Source of the DNA: Granulosicoccaceae sp. 1_MG-2023
GTDB taxonomy: Bacteria > Pseudomonadota > Gammaproteobacteria > Granulosicoccales > Granulosicoccaceae
Assembly (NCBI GenBank): GCA_030546905.1
Contig: JAUOPI010000007.1
Location: 1-64,000, forward strand
Reading direction: 5' to 3'
DNA length: 64,000 nucleotides
The notes below the pieces were generated by a model. That model did no database searches and was not told the DNA's origin. It saw only the letters and a program-made list of their open reading frames with translations. This document shows, piece by piece, positions 16,748-26,776 of this stretch. Position numbers and translations under genes: made by a program. How positions within the stretch are numbered: the stretch's first letter is position 1; each line of letters begins with the position of its first letter.

Positions 16748-17274
16748 GCGAGAAAGTCAGCGAGTATGCCTTCCCATTTGTCCTGTCCGCGCAGGATCAG
16801 TTCACAGGCTTCGCGCACTGCGCCGTTGCCGGCGGGCCGGCGGGCGACCCAATGGGCGCGGTTCAGCACTTCCGGATCGGCATCGCGGACCGTCAGGGCC
16901 AGGCCAACGCGGGTCAGGACCGGCAGGTCGATCAGGTCATCGCCCATATAGGCCACTTCGTTATAGGTCACGGACAGGGCCTGACACAGTTCATCCAGCG
17001 CCGGGCGTTTGTTGCGCCGGCCCTGATAGAGATGGTCGACGCCGAGCTCAAGGGCGCGGTGGGCAACCAGGCGGGACTCGCGGCCGGTGATGATTGCGGT
17101 GATCACGCCGTTGTCGCGCAGCAGGCGCAGGCCGAGGCCGTCACGGGAGCTGAAGCGCTTGAGTTCGCTGCCGTCGTCGGCGCGGTACAAGCCGTTGTCG
17201 GTCATGATGCCGTCAACATCGAAGACGGCAACGCGAACCGCGCGGATGCGGTTCAGCAGGTCTGGCGCAATCAT
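16744..17274 (-). CDS. kdsC: 3-deoxy-D-manno-octulosonate 8-phosphate phosphatase
   Basis: Removes phosphate from Kdo-8-P, giving Kdo for the LPS inner core. The 176-residue HAD-superfamily protein carries the nucleophile motif FDVDGIMTDNG, the Thr motif AIITGRES and the metal motif AYMGDDLIDLPVL. It lacks a cap domain and is the length of a normal tetrameric KdsC. It lies between kdsD (70 bp upstream) and lptC (overlapping). Confidence 0.95.
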   Translation of the reverse strand: MIAPDLLNRIRAVRVAVFDVDGIMTDNGLYRADDGSELKRFSSRDGLGLRLLRDNGVITAIITGRESRLVAHRALELGVDHLYQGRRNKRPALDELCQALSVTYNEVAYMGDDLIDLPVLTRVGLALTVRDADPEVLNRAHWVARRPAGNGAVREACELILRGQDKWEGILADFLA

Positions 17275-17344
17275 CGGTGGTTTTCACTCGTCTGTGATCA
17301 GGGACTGACTGAGTGTAGACCGGATGTGGTTTTTTTGTGGGCGA

Positions 17345-18316
17345 TTAAACAACGCCGCTGGACAGCAGATCGTGCATTTTCAGCGCGCCGCACAGGCGGC
17401 CTTGCTCGTCGACCACCGGCAGCGCGTTAATGCGGTGGGTTTCCATCAGGCCCAGGGCCTCGGCGGCCAGGGTGGTGTTGGCGATGGTTTTGGCGCCGCG
17501 TGTCATGACCTGTTCGACCGGCGTGTGGTGCAGGTCCGCGTTTGCGTCGATGGCGCGGCGCAGATCGCCGTCGGTGAAAATACCGAGGATTTGCTGAGCG
17601 TCGCCGACCACGATGGTCATGCCGAAGCCGGCCGCTGTCATGCTGACCAGCGCGTCACGCAGTGTTGTGTCGGGGCTGACCTGCGGGATGCGGTCGCCGG
17701 TGGCCATAATGTCGCTGACGCGCAGCAGCAGGCGGCGACCGAGCGTGCCGCTGGGGTGGGAGAGGGCGAAGTCGTCAGCGCTGAACCCGCGTGCTTCAAG
17801 CAGGGCAATGGCCAGTGCGTCACCCATAGCGAGGGTGGCGGTGGTGCTGGCCGTGGGCGCCAGACCCAGCGGGCAGGCTTCGCGGTCGACGGCGACGTTG
17901 ATGTTAACCGTGGCCAGTTCGGCCATGGGCGAGGCGGGGTTGCCGGTCAGGGTGACGATCGGCACGCCCATGCGCGCCACCGTCGGCATGATCAGCAGTA
18001 ATTCCTCGCTGTTGCCGGAATAGGAGATGCCGACAAATACGTCATCCTCGCGCACCATGCCGAGGTCGCCGTGACCGGCCTCGCCGGGGTGAACGAAAAA
18101 CGCCGCGCTGCCGGTGCTGGCCAGGGTTGCGGCGATCTTGCCGGCAATGTGGCCGGACTTGCCCATGCCGGAGACGACAATCCGTCCGCGGCAGTCAAAC
18201 AGCAGCTGACAGGCTTCGGCGAAGTTGGCGTCGAGTCGGGAAGCCAGCTTGTTCAGGGCCTCGGCTTCGGTTTCTATCACCGCGCGCCCGGCCCGGCAGA
18301 TCTTGTCCCGGTCCAT
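17345..18316 (-). CDS. kdsD: D-arabinose 5-phosphate isomerase
   Basis: Converts ribulose 5-phosphate to arabinose 5-phosphate, the Kdo precursor. The protein is 323 residues. A SIS domain (SGMGKSGHIAGKIAATLASTG, SYSGNSEE, HPSGTLGRRL) is followed by two CBS domains (about residues 210-320). The ATG at 18316 overlaps the stop of the upstream exchanger gene (TGATG); an upstream-open frame is rejected because it would run into that gene. Confidence 0.95.
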   Translation of the reverse strand: MDRDKICRAGRAVIETEAEALNKLASRLDANFAEACQLLFDCRGRIVVSGMGKSGHIAGKIAATLASTGSAAFFVHPGEAGHGDLGMVREDDVFVGISYSGNSEELLLIMPTVARMGVPIVTLTGNPASPMAELATVNINVAVDREACPLGLAPTASTTATLAMGDALAIALLEARGFSADDFALSHPSGTLGRRLLLRVSDIMATGDRIPQVSPDTTLRDALVSMTAAGFGMTIVVGDAQQILGIFTDGDLRRAIDANADLHHTPVEQVMTRGAKTIANTTLAAEALGLMETHRINALPVVDEQGRLCGALKMHDLLSSGVV

Positions 18317-19290
18317 CAGGCCGCTCCGCTGGCCTGCCAGAACAAAAGACACTGGTAGGCGACAAAACTCAGCACAAACAGCGCGCCGGTGACGCGTCCG
18401 ATGCGGCCGCGGCCGAAGGCCCACTGACCGGCGACGATAAACAGCACCACCATCAGGGCAAACAGAAACGGCATGTCGCGGCTCAGCACCAGCGGGTCAA
18501 CCGCTGTCGGGGTGATTGCCCCGGCGATGCCAAGCACGCCCAGACTGTTGAAAATATTCGAGCCCAGCACGTTACCCAGGGCAATGTCGTATTCTTTTTT
18601 GCGCACCGAGGCAATCGAGGCGCCGAGTTCCGGCAGGCTGGTGCCGACGGCCACTACCGACAGGCCTATGACCAGATCGCTGATGCCGAAGAACTGGGCG
18701 ATATTGACCGCGCCCCAGACCATCAGCTGGGCGCTGCCGACCAGCAGCACCAGCCCGACCACAACCCACATCAGCGCTTTGCTGACTGGCAGGGAGTCGT
18801 CGATCTCGTCTTCGAATTCTTTTTCCAGTGCCGCATCGCGGTGCTTCAGGCCGTCATAGACCAGCCAGCCCATGACGCCGAACATGGCGATGATCAGAAT
18901 CCAGCTGTCCAGACGCGAGAGGTTCAGATCCCAGATCACCAGAATCACCAGCAAGGTCACCGCAAACAGCACCGGCATTTCGTTGCGCAGCACGCGGGAC
19001 GAGACCGCCAGTGGTACCACCAGTGCCGAGATGCCGAGAATCAGGGCGATATTGGCGATATTCGAGCCCAGCGCGTTACCGATGGCCAGGCCCGGGTTGC
19101 CGTTAAAGGCCGACAGGGCCGAGACCACCATCTCCGGCGCGGAGGTGCCGAAGCCGACAATGGTCAGGCCGATCAGCAGGGGGCTGACGCCGAAGCCGGC
19201 GGCGGTCGACGAGGCGCCGAGGATGAATTTATCTGAGCTCCAGACCAGCAGGGCCAGTCCGGCAAGCAGGGCAATTGCGCTAAGCAGCAT
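18316..19290 (-). CDS. yrbG: Calcium/sodium antiporter, YrbG family
   Basis: A 324-residue membrane protein of about ten helices, made of two inverted halves, each with an alpha-repeat: GFGTSAPEMVVS with GNALGSNIANI, and AVGTSLPELGAS with GNVLGSNIFNSLGVLG. These are the ion-binding repeats of the Na/Ca exchanger superfamily. A charged loop (KEFEDEIDD) separates the halves. It heads the kdsD-kdsC-lptCAB operon, as in E. coli, where yrbG is the first gene. The physiological ion is not established here. Confidence 0.92.
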   Translation of the reverse strand: MLLSAIALLAGLALLVWSSDKFILGASSTAAGFGVSPLLIGLTIVGFGTSAPEMVVSALSAFNGNPGLAIGNALGSNIANIALILGISALVVPLAVSSRVLRNEMPVLFAVTLLVILVIWDLNLSRLDSWILIIAMFGVMGWLVYDGLKHRDAALEKEFEDEIDDSLPVSKALMWVVVGLVLLVGSAQLMVWGAVNIAQFFGISDLVIGLSVVAVGTSLPELGASIASVRKKEYDIALGNVLGSNIFNSLGVLGIAGAITPTAVDPLVLSRDMPFLFALMVVLFIVAGQWAFGRGRIGRVTGALFVLSFVAYQCLLFWQASGAA

Positions 19291-19325
19291 AAGTTGGAAG
19301 TTCCGGGTACAGTCAGGCGGGCAGG

Positions 19326-19496
19326 TCAGTCGCCCAGCAAAAGGTCAAGTTCGTCCGGCTCCTGCGCCGGTGCCGGGTCGTCACCCAGCAGCAGGTCGAG
19401 TTCGTCGGGTTCGTCAGCCGGCGCGGCATCGTCGCCGAGCAGCATGTCCAGTTCATCGGCGCCGTCACCGCCGTCGAGCAGGTCATCAAGCTCGTC
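19326..19496 (-). repeat. In-gene repeats encoding the acidic DELD tail of MlaA
   Basis: The 3' end of mlaA encodes four imperfect repeats of DELD(D/M/L)LLGD, with start-to-start spacings of 13, 17 and 17 residues. The last two units are nearly identical in protein sequence, joined by PAPAQEP- or APADEP-type linkers, which suggests recent tandem duplication of a 51-bp unit. Confidence 0.8.
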
Positions 19497-20234
19497 GCTG
19501 TAATCGTCCTGCGGTGCGTCGTCGTAGTCTGCGTCATCCGGCGAACGGCCGTCGAGCACCTTGCTGCGGCGGTTGCTGATATAGGCATCGCGCATAAAGG
19601 TGTAAGGATCGAAGGTGGTTGCCAGCAGGCCGGAGGCGTCCAGCAGCTGGGCGCGGATGTCGATAAACTCACCGCCGACCAGACCGTAACGTGCCCAAGT
19701 CGGTTTGACGTAGCTCAGCGGGTCGGTATACCAGTCGCCGACGCGCCCGCCGGCACTGCGCACGGTCGCCGGGCCGAGAAAGGGTATGACGAAATACGGC
19801 CCTTCGGCAACGCCCCAGACACCGAGCGTCTGGCCGAAGTCTTCGTCGTGTTTTTCCAGCCCCATCATGCCGGCCACGTCAATAAAGCCGGCCAGCCCGA
19901 GGGTTGAGTTGACCAGCAGGCGTGCGGTGTCCTGCCCGGCCTGGGTGATCTTGCCTTGCAACAGGGCGTTGATGGCGACGGTAACGTCGTCAATATTGCG
20001 GAAAAAATTCCCTATGCCGGTTTCGATAAAGTCCGGAGTGACGGCGCGGTAACCCTTGGCCACCGGTTGCAGGGCGTAGCGGTCGAGCTTGTCATTGAAG
20101 TTGTAGACCGCGCGGTTGTAGTTCATCCAGGGGTCGTGGATCTCCCCGTTGGGTGCAGATGTGGTGGCGCAGCCGGAAATAATCAGCGCTGCAGCGCCGG
20201 ACAGTAATCCGCGAAAAAGACGAGCTTTGGCCAT
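19326..20234 (-). CDS. mlaA: Phospholipid-asymmetry lipoprotein MlaA with acidic repeat tail
   Basis: Outer-membrane lipoprotein that removes misplaced phospholipids from the outer leaflet and hands them to MlaC. The 302-residue protein has a lipobox with Cys22 and the conserved MlaA core up to about residue 230: DPWMNYNRAVYNFND, NFFRNIDDV, EDFGQTLGVWG, PFLGPATVR. The last ~70 residues are very acidic and contain four copies of DELDxLLxx (from residues 247, 260, 277 and 294), far beyond the normal end of the family. It is divergent from mlaFEDCB across a 294-bp interval. Confidence 0.94.
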   Translation of the reverse strand: MAKARLFRGLLSGAAALIISGCATTSAPNGEIHDPWMNYNRAVYNFNDKLDRYALQPVAKGYRAVTPDFIETGIGNFFRNIDDVTVAINALLQGKITQAGQDTARLLVNSTLGLAGFIDVAGMMGLEKHDEDFGQTLGVWGVAEGPYFVIPFLGPATVRSAGGRVGDWYTDPLSYVKPTWARYGLVGGEFIDIRAQLLDASGLLATTFDPYTFMRDAYISNRRSKVLDGRSPDDADYDDAPQDDYSDELDDLLDGGDGADELDMLLGDDAAPADEPDELDLLLGDDPAPAQEPDELDLLLGD

Positions 20235-20319
20235 AGGTCAGGAATTCCGCCGTGTTGAGACCGGCGCAGTTTACCGGCTTGGAAAAATTTTTCACGCCGC
20301 GAACACGCTTTCGTTGTTT

Positions 20320-20352
20320 CGCGGGTCAACGTCCAATAGTAGTTGACCCGCG
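20320..20352. repeat. 11-bp perfect inverted repeat between mlaA and mlaF
   Basis: CGCGGGTCAAC (20320-20330) is the exact complement of GTTGACCCGCG (20342-20352), with an 11-nt loop. It sits in the divergent promoter region of the two Mla transcription units. No U-tract follows on either strand, so an operator or an RNA hairpin in a leader is more likely than a terminator. Confidence 0.6.
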
Positions 20353-20452
20353 ACCGCCGGGGTGCCGCCGGCGGGTGGCTTTCCACTCTGTCACGGGTGA
20401 ATGGCGGGAGACTCCCTACACTTTCGGCTTGCTCCGCAGCCGGCGGGTGTAT

Positions 20453-20481
20453 TTGCCCGGCGTTGTCTGCGTGGATACTAT
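20453..20481 (+). promoter_or_regulatory. Candidate promoter of mlaFEDCB
   Basis: TTGCCC (20453-20458) and TACTAT (20476-20481) are 17 bp apart, about 48 bp before the mlaF GTG. Each hexamer matches the sigma70 consensus at four positions, so this is only a candidate. Confidence 0.3.
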
Positions 20482-20528
20482 GTCGCCTCCGGAAATCTCA
20501 CCGGGCGAAGCCAAACTGACGGAACACT

Positions 20529-21359
20529 GTGACCGCTACTGACATTTCAACCAAAGGGGATGCGTTAGTGCAGATCCGCGATCTGCATTTTGTGCGCGGT
20601 ACCCGCAAGATTTTTAAAGGTATCAGTCTGGATATCCCGCGCGGTGGCATCTGCGCGATTATGGGGCCCAGCGGTACCGGTAAAACCACACTGCTGAAGC
20701 TGATCGGTGCGCAGCTCAAGCCCTCGCAGGGGCAGGTGCTGTTCGACGGCAAGGATATACACAAGCTGTCGCGCAAAGGCCTTTACGAGCAGCGCAAACG
20801 GATGGGCATGTTGTTCCAGTCCGGTGCTTTGCTGACCGACCTGAGCGTGTTTGACAACGTGGCTTATCCGCTGCGCGAACATACCTCGCTGCCGGAAAAG
20901 CTGATCCGCCATCTGGTGCTGACGCGCCTGCATGCGGTCGGCCTGCGCGGCGCCCGCGATCTGATGCCCTCGGAGCTGTCCGGCGGTATGGCGCGGCGTG
21001 CGGCGCTGGCGCGGGCGCTGATTCTCGATCCCATGATGATCATGTACGACGAGCCCTTTACCGGGCAGGACCCGATTTCCATGGGCGTGCTGATCGAGCT
21101 GCTGCATACGGTGAATGATTCGCTGGGACTGACCTCGATTATCGTCTCCCACGATGTGCAGGAAACCTTGTCGATCGCTGACTACGTACATATTGTGTCC
21201 GACGGTGTGGTGGTCGAGAGTGGTACGCCCGACGAAATCCGCGCTTCGGAATCGGAGTGGACGCGGCAGTTTATTCAGGGCCTGCCCGACGGGCCGGTGC
21301 CGTTTCAGTATCCGGCGCCGGATTACGCGACGGATCTTTACGGCAGGGGAGGTGCGTGA
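20529..21359 (+). CDS. mlaF: Phospholipid ABC transporter ATPase MlaF
   Basis: ATPase of the MlaFEDB inner-membrane complex that moves phospholipids between the membranes. The 276-residue protein has Walker A GPSGTGKTT, the signature SELSGGMARRAALARAL, Walker B IMYDEPFTGQDP and switch His in IVSHD. The C-terminal extension PVPFQYPAPDYATDLYG is typical of MlaF and contacts the partner subunit. The start is a GTG, and the stop overlaps the mlaE start. Confidence 0.96.
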   Translation: MTATDISTKGDALVQIRDLHFVRGTRKIFKGISLDIPRGGICAIMGPSGTGKTTLLKLIGAQLKPSQGQVLFDGKDIHKLSRKGLYEQRKRMGMLFQSGALLTDLSVFDNVAYPLREHTSLPEKLIRHLVLTRLHAVGLRGARDLMPSELSGGMARRAALARALILDPMMIMYDEPFTGQDPISMGVLIELLHTVNDSLGLTSIIVSHDVQETLSIADYVHIVSDGVVVESGTPDEIRASESEWTRQFIQGLPDGPVPFQYPAPDYATDLYGRGGA

Positions 21360-22138
21360 TGCTCGACTTTCTGCAGAATCTCGGACGTCGCGGGCTGGCC
21401 TTTTTCGAGCGTCTCGGCCGCGGGCATATGTTCCTGCTGCGCATTCTGGGCTCACTCGGGCAGCTGATTATCCGTCCCTGGCTGGTGATTCAGCAGCTCT
21501 ACTCAGTCGGTGTGCTGACGCTGATGATCATCCTGGTGTCAGGCTTGTTTGTCGGCATGGTGCTGGCATTGCAGGGCTACAACACGCTGGTCGGCTTTAA
21601 TGCCGAGGAATCGCTCGGTGTGGTTGTGGCGCTGACGCTGGTGCGTGAACTCGGTCCGGTGGTGACCGGCTTGTTGTTTGCGGGCCGGGCCGGCTCGGCG
21701 CTGACGGCGGAGATCGGTCTGATGAAGGCCACCGAGCAGTTGTCCGGTCTGGAAATGATGGCGGTCGACCCGTTCAAGCGGGTGCTGGCGCCGCGTTTTC
21801 TGGCCGGAATGATTGCGCTGCCCTTGCTGGCGGCCATGTTCTCGGCCATCGGTATTTACGGCGGCTATCTCGTCGGTGTTGAGTTGCTGGGCGTTGACGG
21901 CGGTGCATTCTGGTCACAGATGCAGGCCAGCGTCGACTTCTCCAACGATATTATCAATGGCGTAATCAAGTCTGTGGTGTTCGGTTTTATCGTCACCTGG
22001 ATTGCGATTTTCGAAGGTTATGACTGTATCCCCACTTCTGAGGGCGTGAGCCGTGCCACTACCCGCACGGTGGTGAATGCGTCTCTGGCAGTGCTGGGTA
22101 TCGACTTTTTACTCACTGCACTCATGTTCAACGTGTAG
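21359..22138 (+). CDS. mlaE: Phospholipid ABC transporter permease MlaE
   Basis: Permease subunit of the Mla transporter, 259 residues with an N-terminal interfacial helix and about five membrane segments. Typical features are LVRELGPVVTGLLFAGRAGSALTAEIG and MKATEQLSGLEMMAVDP, the elbow region that meets MlaF. The start codon at 21359 overlaps the mlaF stop (TGATG). An upstream in-frame ATG would lie deep inside mlaF and was not used. Confidence 0.96.
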   Translation: MLDFLQNLGRRGLAFFERLGRGHMFLLRILGSLGQLIIRPWLVIQQLYSVGVLTLMIILVSGLFVGMVLALQGYNTLVGFNAEESLGVVVALTLVRELGPVVTGLLFAGRAGSALTAEIGLMKATEQLSGLEMMAVDPFKRVLAPRFLAGMIALPLLAAMFSAIGIYGGYLVGVELLGVDGGAFWSQMQASVDFSNDIINGVIKSVVFGFIVTWIAIFEGYDCIPTSEGVSRATTRTVVNASLAVLGIDFLLTALMFNV

Positions 22139-22155
22139 TACGGAGCAACTGGATA

Positions 22156-22614
22156 ATGAATTCCCGATCGGTAGAAATTCTCGTGGGCGCTTTCATGGCG
22201 CTGGGTATTGCGGCATTAGTTATGCTAGCGCTTAAAGTCAGTAATCTGGCGAGCTTCGGTGGCGATGACGGCTATGAAGTCCATGCCTATTTTGAAGACA
22301 TCGGCGGTCTTAAGGTCCGCTCGCAGGTTGCTGTCGGTGGTGTGCAGGTGGGTAAGGTAACGGCGATTGACTACGAAATGGACTCCTTCAGAGCCCGTGT
22401 GACGATGAAAATCGGTAGTCAGTACGACAGTTTCCCGATCGACACTGCAGCCAATATCTATACATCCGGCTTGCTGGGTGAACAGTACATCGGGCTGGAG
22501 CCGGGCGCTGATATCGACTATCTGGCCGAGGGCGACACGATTGAATTTACGCAGTCGGCGCTCGTGCTTGAGCGGCTCATCGGTCAGTACCTGTTCAGCA
22601 GCGCCGGTAAATAA
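22156..22614 (+). CDS. mlaD: Phospholipid-binding MCE-domain protein MlaD
   Basis: Forms the hexameric lipid channel on the periplasmic face of MlaFEDB. The 152-residue protein has one N-terminal membrane helix (VGAFMALGIAALVMLALKV) and one MCE domain (YEVHAYFEDIGGLKVRSQVAVGGVQVGKV). The SGLLGEQYIGLEPG motif is typical, and a short helical tail fills the central pore in known structures. It follows mlaE by 17 bp. Confidence 0.96.
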   Translation: MNSRSVEILVGAFMALGIAALVMLALKVSNLASFGGDDGYEVHAYFEDIGGLKVRSQVAVGGVQVGKVTAIDYEMDSFRARVTMKIGSQYDSFPIDTAANIYTSGLLGEQYIGLEPGADIDYLAEGDTIEFTQSALVLERLIGQYLFSSAGK

Positions 22615-22667
22615 TCGCACCCTGTGCATTCGGGTCGCCCGCCAGGGGCCTTCACGGAGTAAAAAAA

Positions 22668-23306
22668 ATGATTAAACGTGTCTTGAGTCTCGTGACCGGT
22701 GCTGCGCTGCTGCTGAGCAGTCTTGCTGCATTTGCACACCCGGCGCAGGACGTCGTGGAAAGAACCACCAATCAGATCATGAAGATTCTGTCGGAAGACA
22801 AAGAACGTCTGCAGACAGATCGCGACTACCTGCAACAGGTGATCGACGAACAGATCATGCCGGTACTGGATTTTGAAGCCATGACCGCGCTGTCGATTGG
22901 TAAGCATTGGCGCTCGGCCACCGATGCGCAGAAAAAAGAGCTGATCGAACAGTTCCAGCAACTGCTGATCAATACCTATATGTCGGCGCTGGAGCTCTAC
23001 AGCGGTCAGGAAATGACCTACAAGCCGTTCCGCCCGTCAGAGCGTGAAAACCGCGCTGTTGTGCGCGCCAGCTTCGCCCAGCCCAACAGCAATAAAGGCG
23101 TGCCGGTGAACTACAAGTTGCGTCTGACCAACGGCGAGTGGCGTATCTACGATATTGACGTGAACAACATCAATCTCGTTAATACTTATCGCTCGACCTT
23201 CAATCAGCGCATTGCCCAGTCGGGCATCGACGGCCTGATCGAAGAGATGAAAGAAAAGAACGCTGCCGCCGAAGCGGCCGCGGTTGCCGAAGCCGGTCAG
23301 AACTGA
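22668..23306 (+). CDS. mlaC: Periplasmic phospholipid-binding protein MlaC
   Basis: A soluble carrier that shuttles phospholipids between MlaA and MlaD. The 212-residue protein has a signal peptide ending in AFAHP and the MlaC fold: LDFEAMTALSIGKHWRSAT, FQQLLINTYMSALELYSG, YKLRLTNGEWRIYDIDVNNINLVNTYR. The C-terminus is an Ala/Glu-rich tail. Its stop overlaps the mlaB start by one base. Confidence 0.95.
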   Translation: MIKRVLSLVTGAALLLSSLAAFAHPAQDVVERTTNQIMKILSEDKERLQTDRDYLQQVIDEQIMPVLDFEAMTALSIGKHWRSATDAQKKELIEQFQQLLINTYMSALELYSGQEMTYKPFRPSERENRAVVRASFAQPNSNKGVPVNYKLRLTNGEWRIYDIDVNNINLVNTYRSTFNQRIAQSGIDGLIEEMKEKNAAAEAAAVAEAGQN

Positions 23307-23608
23307 TGGCCGCTTCTGTCGCATCCCTGAAAAAAATCGATGAGAGTCGGTTTGCGCTGGGCGGCACGCTGGATTTTGACAGCGTGCCGGGTATTTTGAC
23401 TGAGTCCGCGCGGGTTTTTCCGCGTAGCGGCAACTACAGCGTCGATCTGGCTGCGGTGGATTCTGCCAACAGCGCCCTGATGGCCTTGCTGATCGAATGG
23501 CAGGCCCAGGCCGGCAAGCACGGCCAGACGCTCAGTATCGAACATGTCCCCGAACATATCGTCCGTCTGGCCGGTGTGTGCAAAGCCGAATCTGTTATCG
23601 GTCTGTAG
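23306..23608 (+). CDS. mlaB: STAS-domain protein MlaB
   Basis: A cytoplasmic STAS-domain subunit that binds MlaF and is needed for transporter assembly. The 100-residue protein keeps the domain landmarks: FALGGTLDFDSVP, VDLAAVDSANSALMALLIEW, and the conserved Ser/Thr region. It is the last gene of mlaFEDCB. In many relatives a BolA-like gene (ibaG) follows before murA; here there is none. Confidence 0.9.
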   Translation: MAASVASLKKIDESRFALGGTLDFDSVPGILTESARVFPRSGNYSVDLAAVDSANSALMALLIEWQAQAGKHGQTLSIEHVPEHIVRLAGVCKAESVIGL

Positions 23609-23622
23609 GTCCTTCCTTAAAG

Positions 23623-23640
23623 CGGGCGCATGCGCGCCCG
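23623..23640 (+). terminator. GC-rich hairpin after mlaB
   Basis: CGGGCGC (23623-23629) pairs with GCGCCCG (23634-23640) around a 4-nt loop, 15 bp after the mlaB stop. There is no U-run behind it, so termination may be weak and murA may partly be read through. Confidence 0.4.
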
Positions 23641-23724
23641 TACGCTGCAACGCTATGGCAGTCTGCTGTTTTCCGATATGATGGGCGGTTTTACGTGTGA
23701 GCGTACGCATTGGCGGCGCTTTGA

Positions 23725-25017
<1,293 letters not shown>

Positions 25018-25060
25018 TTTGAAACGGCAGCGCTGGCTGCCCGGAAGTGCAGAAATACCT

Positions 25061-25699
25061 ATGTCGCAGCCGTCATTGACCATCGCCCTGTCCAAGGGCC
25101 GTATCTTCAAAGAAACCCTGCCGTTGCTGGCGGCAGCCGGGATTGAGCCGCAGGACGACCCGGAGTCCAGCCGCAAGCTGATCATCGGAACCAACGATCC
25201 GTCCGTAAAGCTGCTCATCGTCCGCGCCTCCGATGTGCCCACGTATGTGCAGTATGCCGGTGCGGATCTGGGCGTGACGGGCAAGGACGTGCTGATGGAG
25301 CACGGCGGCGAGGGGCTGTATGAGCTGCTGGATCTGCAGATTGCACGCTGCAAGCTGATGGTGGCGGCGCGTCCGGAGACGGATCTGGAGCCCCGCACAC
25401 GTCTGCGCGTGGCGACCAAATTCGTCAACTGCGCGCGGCGTTATTTTGCCAGCCAGTCGCGTCAGGTTGATATTATCAAGTTGTACGGCTCGATGGAGCT
25501 GGCCCCGCTGGTCGGGCTGGCCGATGCCATCGTTGACGTGGTCGATACCGGCAATACTTTGCGCGCCAACGGACTTGCGCCGCGTTTGCACATCGCTGAT
25601 ATCAGCTCGCGTTTGGTGGTGAATAAGGCGTCAATGAAAATGAAACATGCGGCAGTGCGTTCGCTGGTCGCGCAGATCGCCGCCAAAACAGGACAATAA
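25061..25699 (+). CDS. hisG: ATP phosphoribosyltransferase, short form
   Basis: First enzyme of histidine biosynthesis. The 212-residue protein is the short HisG form, lacking the C-terminal regulatory domain. It therefore needs a HisZ partner, which is not in this window. Recognisable segments are [13 protein letters not shown] at the N-terminus and [53 protein letters not shown] and the C-terminal ending follow. The ATG at 25061 is chosen over an extension that would overlap murA. Confidence 0.96.
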   Translation: MSQPSLTIALSKGRIFKETLPLLAAAGIEPQDDPESSRKLIIGTNDPSVKLLIVRASDVPTYVQYAGADLGVTGKDVLMEHGGEGLYELLDLQIARCKLMVAARPETDLEPRTRLRVATKFVNCARRYFASQSRQVDIIKLYGSMELAPLVGLADAIVDVVDTGNTLRANGLAPRLHIADISSRLVVNKASMKMKHAAVRSLVAQIAAKTGQ

Positions 25700-25701
25700 C
25701 C

Positions 25702-26757
25702 ATGTACTCAACAGACGATTTAAGGATTCGTGAAATGAAAGTGCTGCGCTCGCCGGAAGAGGTGATTGCGGAGTTTCCTGTGACGGAAGCGGTCTCCACC
25801 ACGGTACACGAATCGCGCATGGGCATCCGTTCCGTGCTGGACGGCCAGGACGATCGTCTGGTTGTGGTGGTCGGGCCTTGCTCGATACATGATCCGGATG
25901 CCGCGCGTGATTACGCCGCACGCTTGCTGGCCGAGAGTGAGCGCCATGCTGCCGATTTGCTTGTGGTGATGCGTGTCTATTTCGAGAAACCGCGTACCAC
26001 GATCGGTTGGAAAGGGCTGATCAATGACCCGACACTGGACGACAGCTACAACATCAATGACGGTCTGCGCATGGCCCGCAGTCTGCTGCTGGATATCACT
26101 CAGACCGGCATGCCTTGCGGTACCGAGTATCTGGATTTGATCAGCCCGCAGTACATCGCCGATCTGGTCAGCTGGGGCGCCATCGGTGCGCGGACTACCG
26201 AGAGTCAGGCGCACCGCGAGCTGGCCTCGGGCCTGTCATGCCCGGTCGGCTTCAAAAACGGCACCGGCGGCAATATCCAGATCGCCGTCGATGCAATCGG
26301 TTCGGCTTCCAATCCGCATCATTTCCTGAGTGTGACCAAAGAAGGGCACTCGGCCATCTTTGCCACCAGCGGTAACACCGATTGCCACCTGATCCTGCGC
26401 GGTGGTTCTGAGCACGTGAACTATGATGCGGCCAGTGTGGATCTGGCGGCCAAGAAGATGCAGGACAGTGGTGTTGAACCGCGCATCATGATCGACTTCA
26501 GCCACGCCAACAGCCGCAAAAAGCACGAGCGTCAGAAGTACGTTTGCAGCGATGTGAGCTGGCAGCTGGGAACCGGCGACATGCGGATCAAAGGTGTCAT
26601 GATCGAAAGCAATCTGGTGGCCGGCAACCAGAAGCTGGTCAAGGATCGTGAATTGACTTACGGTCAGAGTATTACCGACGCCTGCATCGGCTGGGACGAC
26701 ACTGTCGAGATGCTTGAGATGCTCGCTGATGCGGTGCAAAAGCGTCGCCAATCCTGA
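25702..26757 (+). CDS. aroG: 3-deoxy-7-phosphoheptulonate (DAHP) synthase, AroG type
   Basis: Condenses PEP and erythrose 4-phosphate, opening the shikimate pathway to aromatic amino acids. The 351-residue protein is a class I-alpha enzyme very like E. coli AroG: MYSTDDLRIREMK, GPCSIHDP, MRVYFEKPRTTIGWKGLINDP, WGAIGARTTESQ, GLSCPVGFKNGT, ITDACIGWDDT. It starts 2 bp after the hisG stop and is followed 19 bp later by hisD, so an aromatic-pathway gene sits inside a histidine operon. Which aromatic amino acid inhibits it cannot be told by eye. Confidence 0.95.
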   Translation: MYSTDDLRIREMKVLRSPEEVIAEFPVTEAVSTTVHESRMGIRSVLDGQDDRLVVVVGPCSIHDPDAARDYAARLLAESERHAADLLVVMRVYFEKPRTTIGWKGLINDPTLDDSYNINDGLRMARSLLLDITQTGMPCGTEYLDLISPQYIADLVSWGAIGARTTESQAHRELASGLSCPVGFKNGTGGNIQIAVDAIGSASNPHHFLSVTKEGHSAIFATSGNTDCHLILRGGSEHVNYDAASVDLAAKKMQDSGVEPRIMIDFSHANSRKKHERQKYVCSDVSWQLGTGDMRIKGVMIESNLVAGNQKLVKDRELTYGQSITDACIGWDDTVEMLEMLADAVQKRRQS

Positions 26758-26776
26758 GTTAATTTAGAGGTTTACC

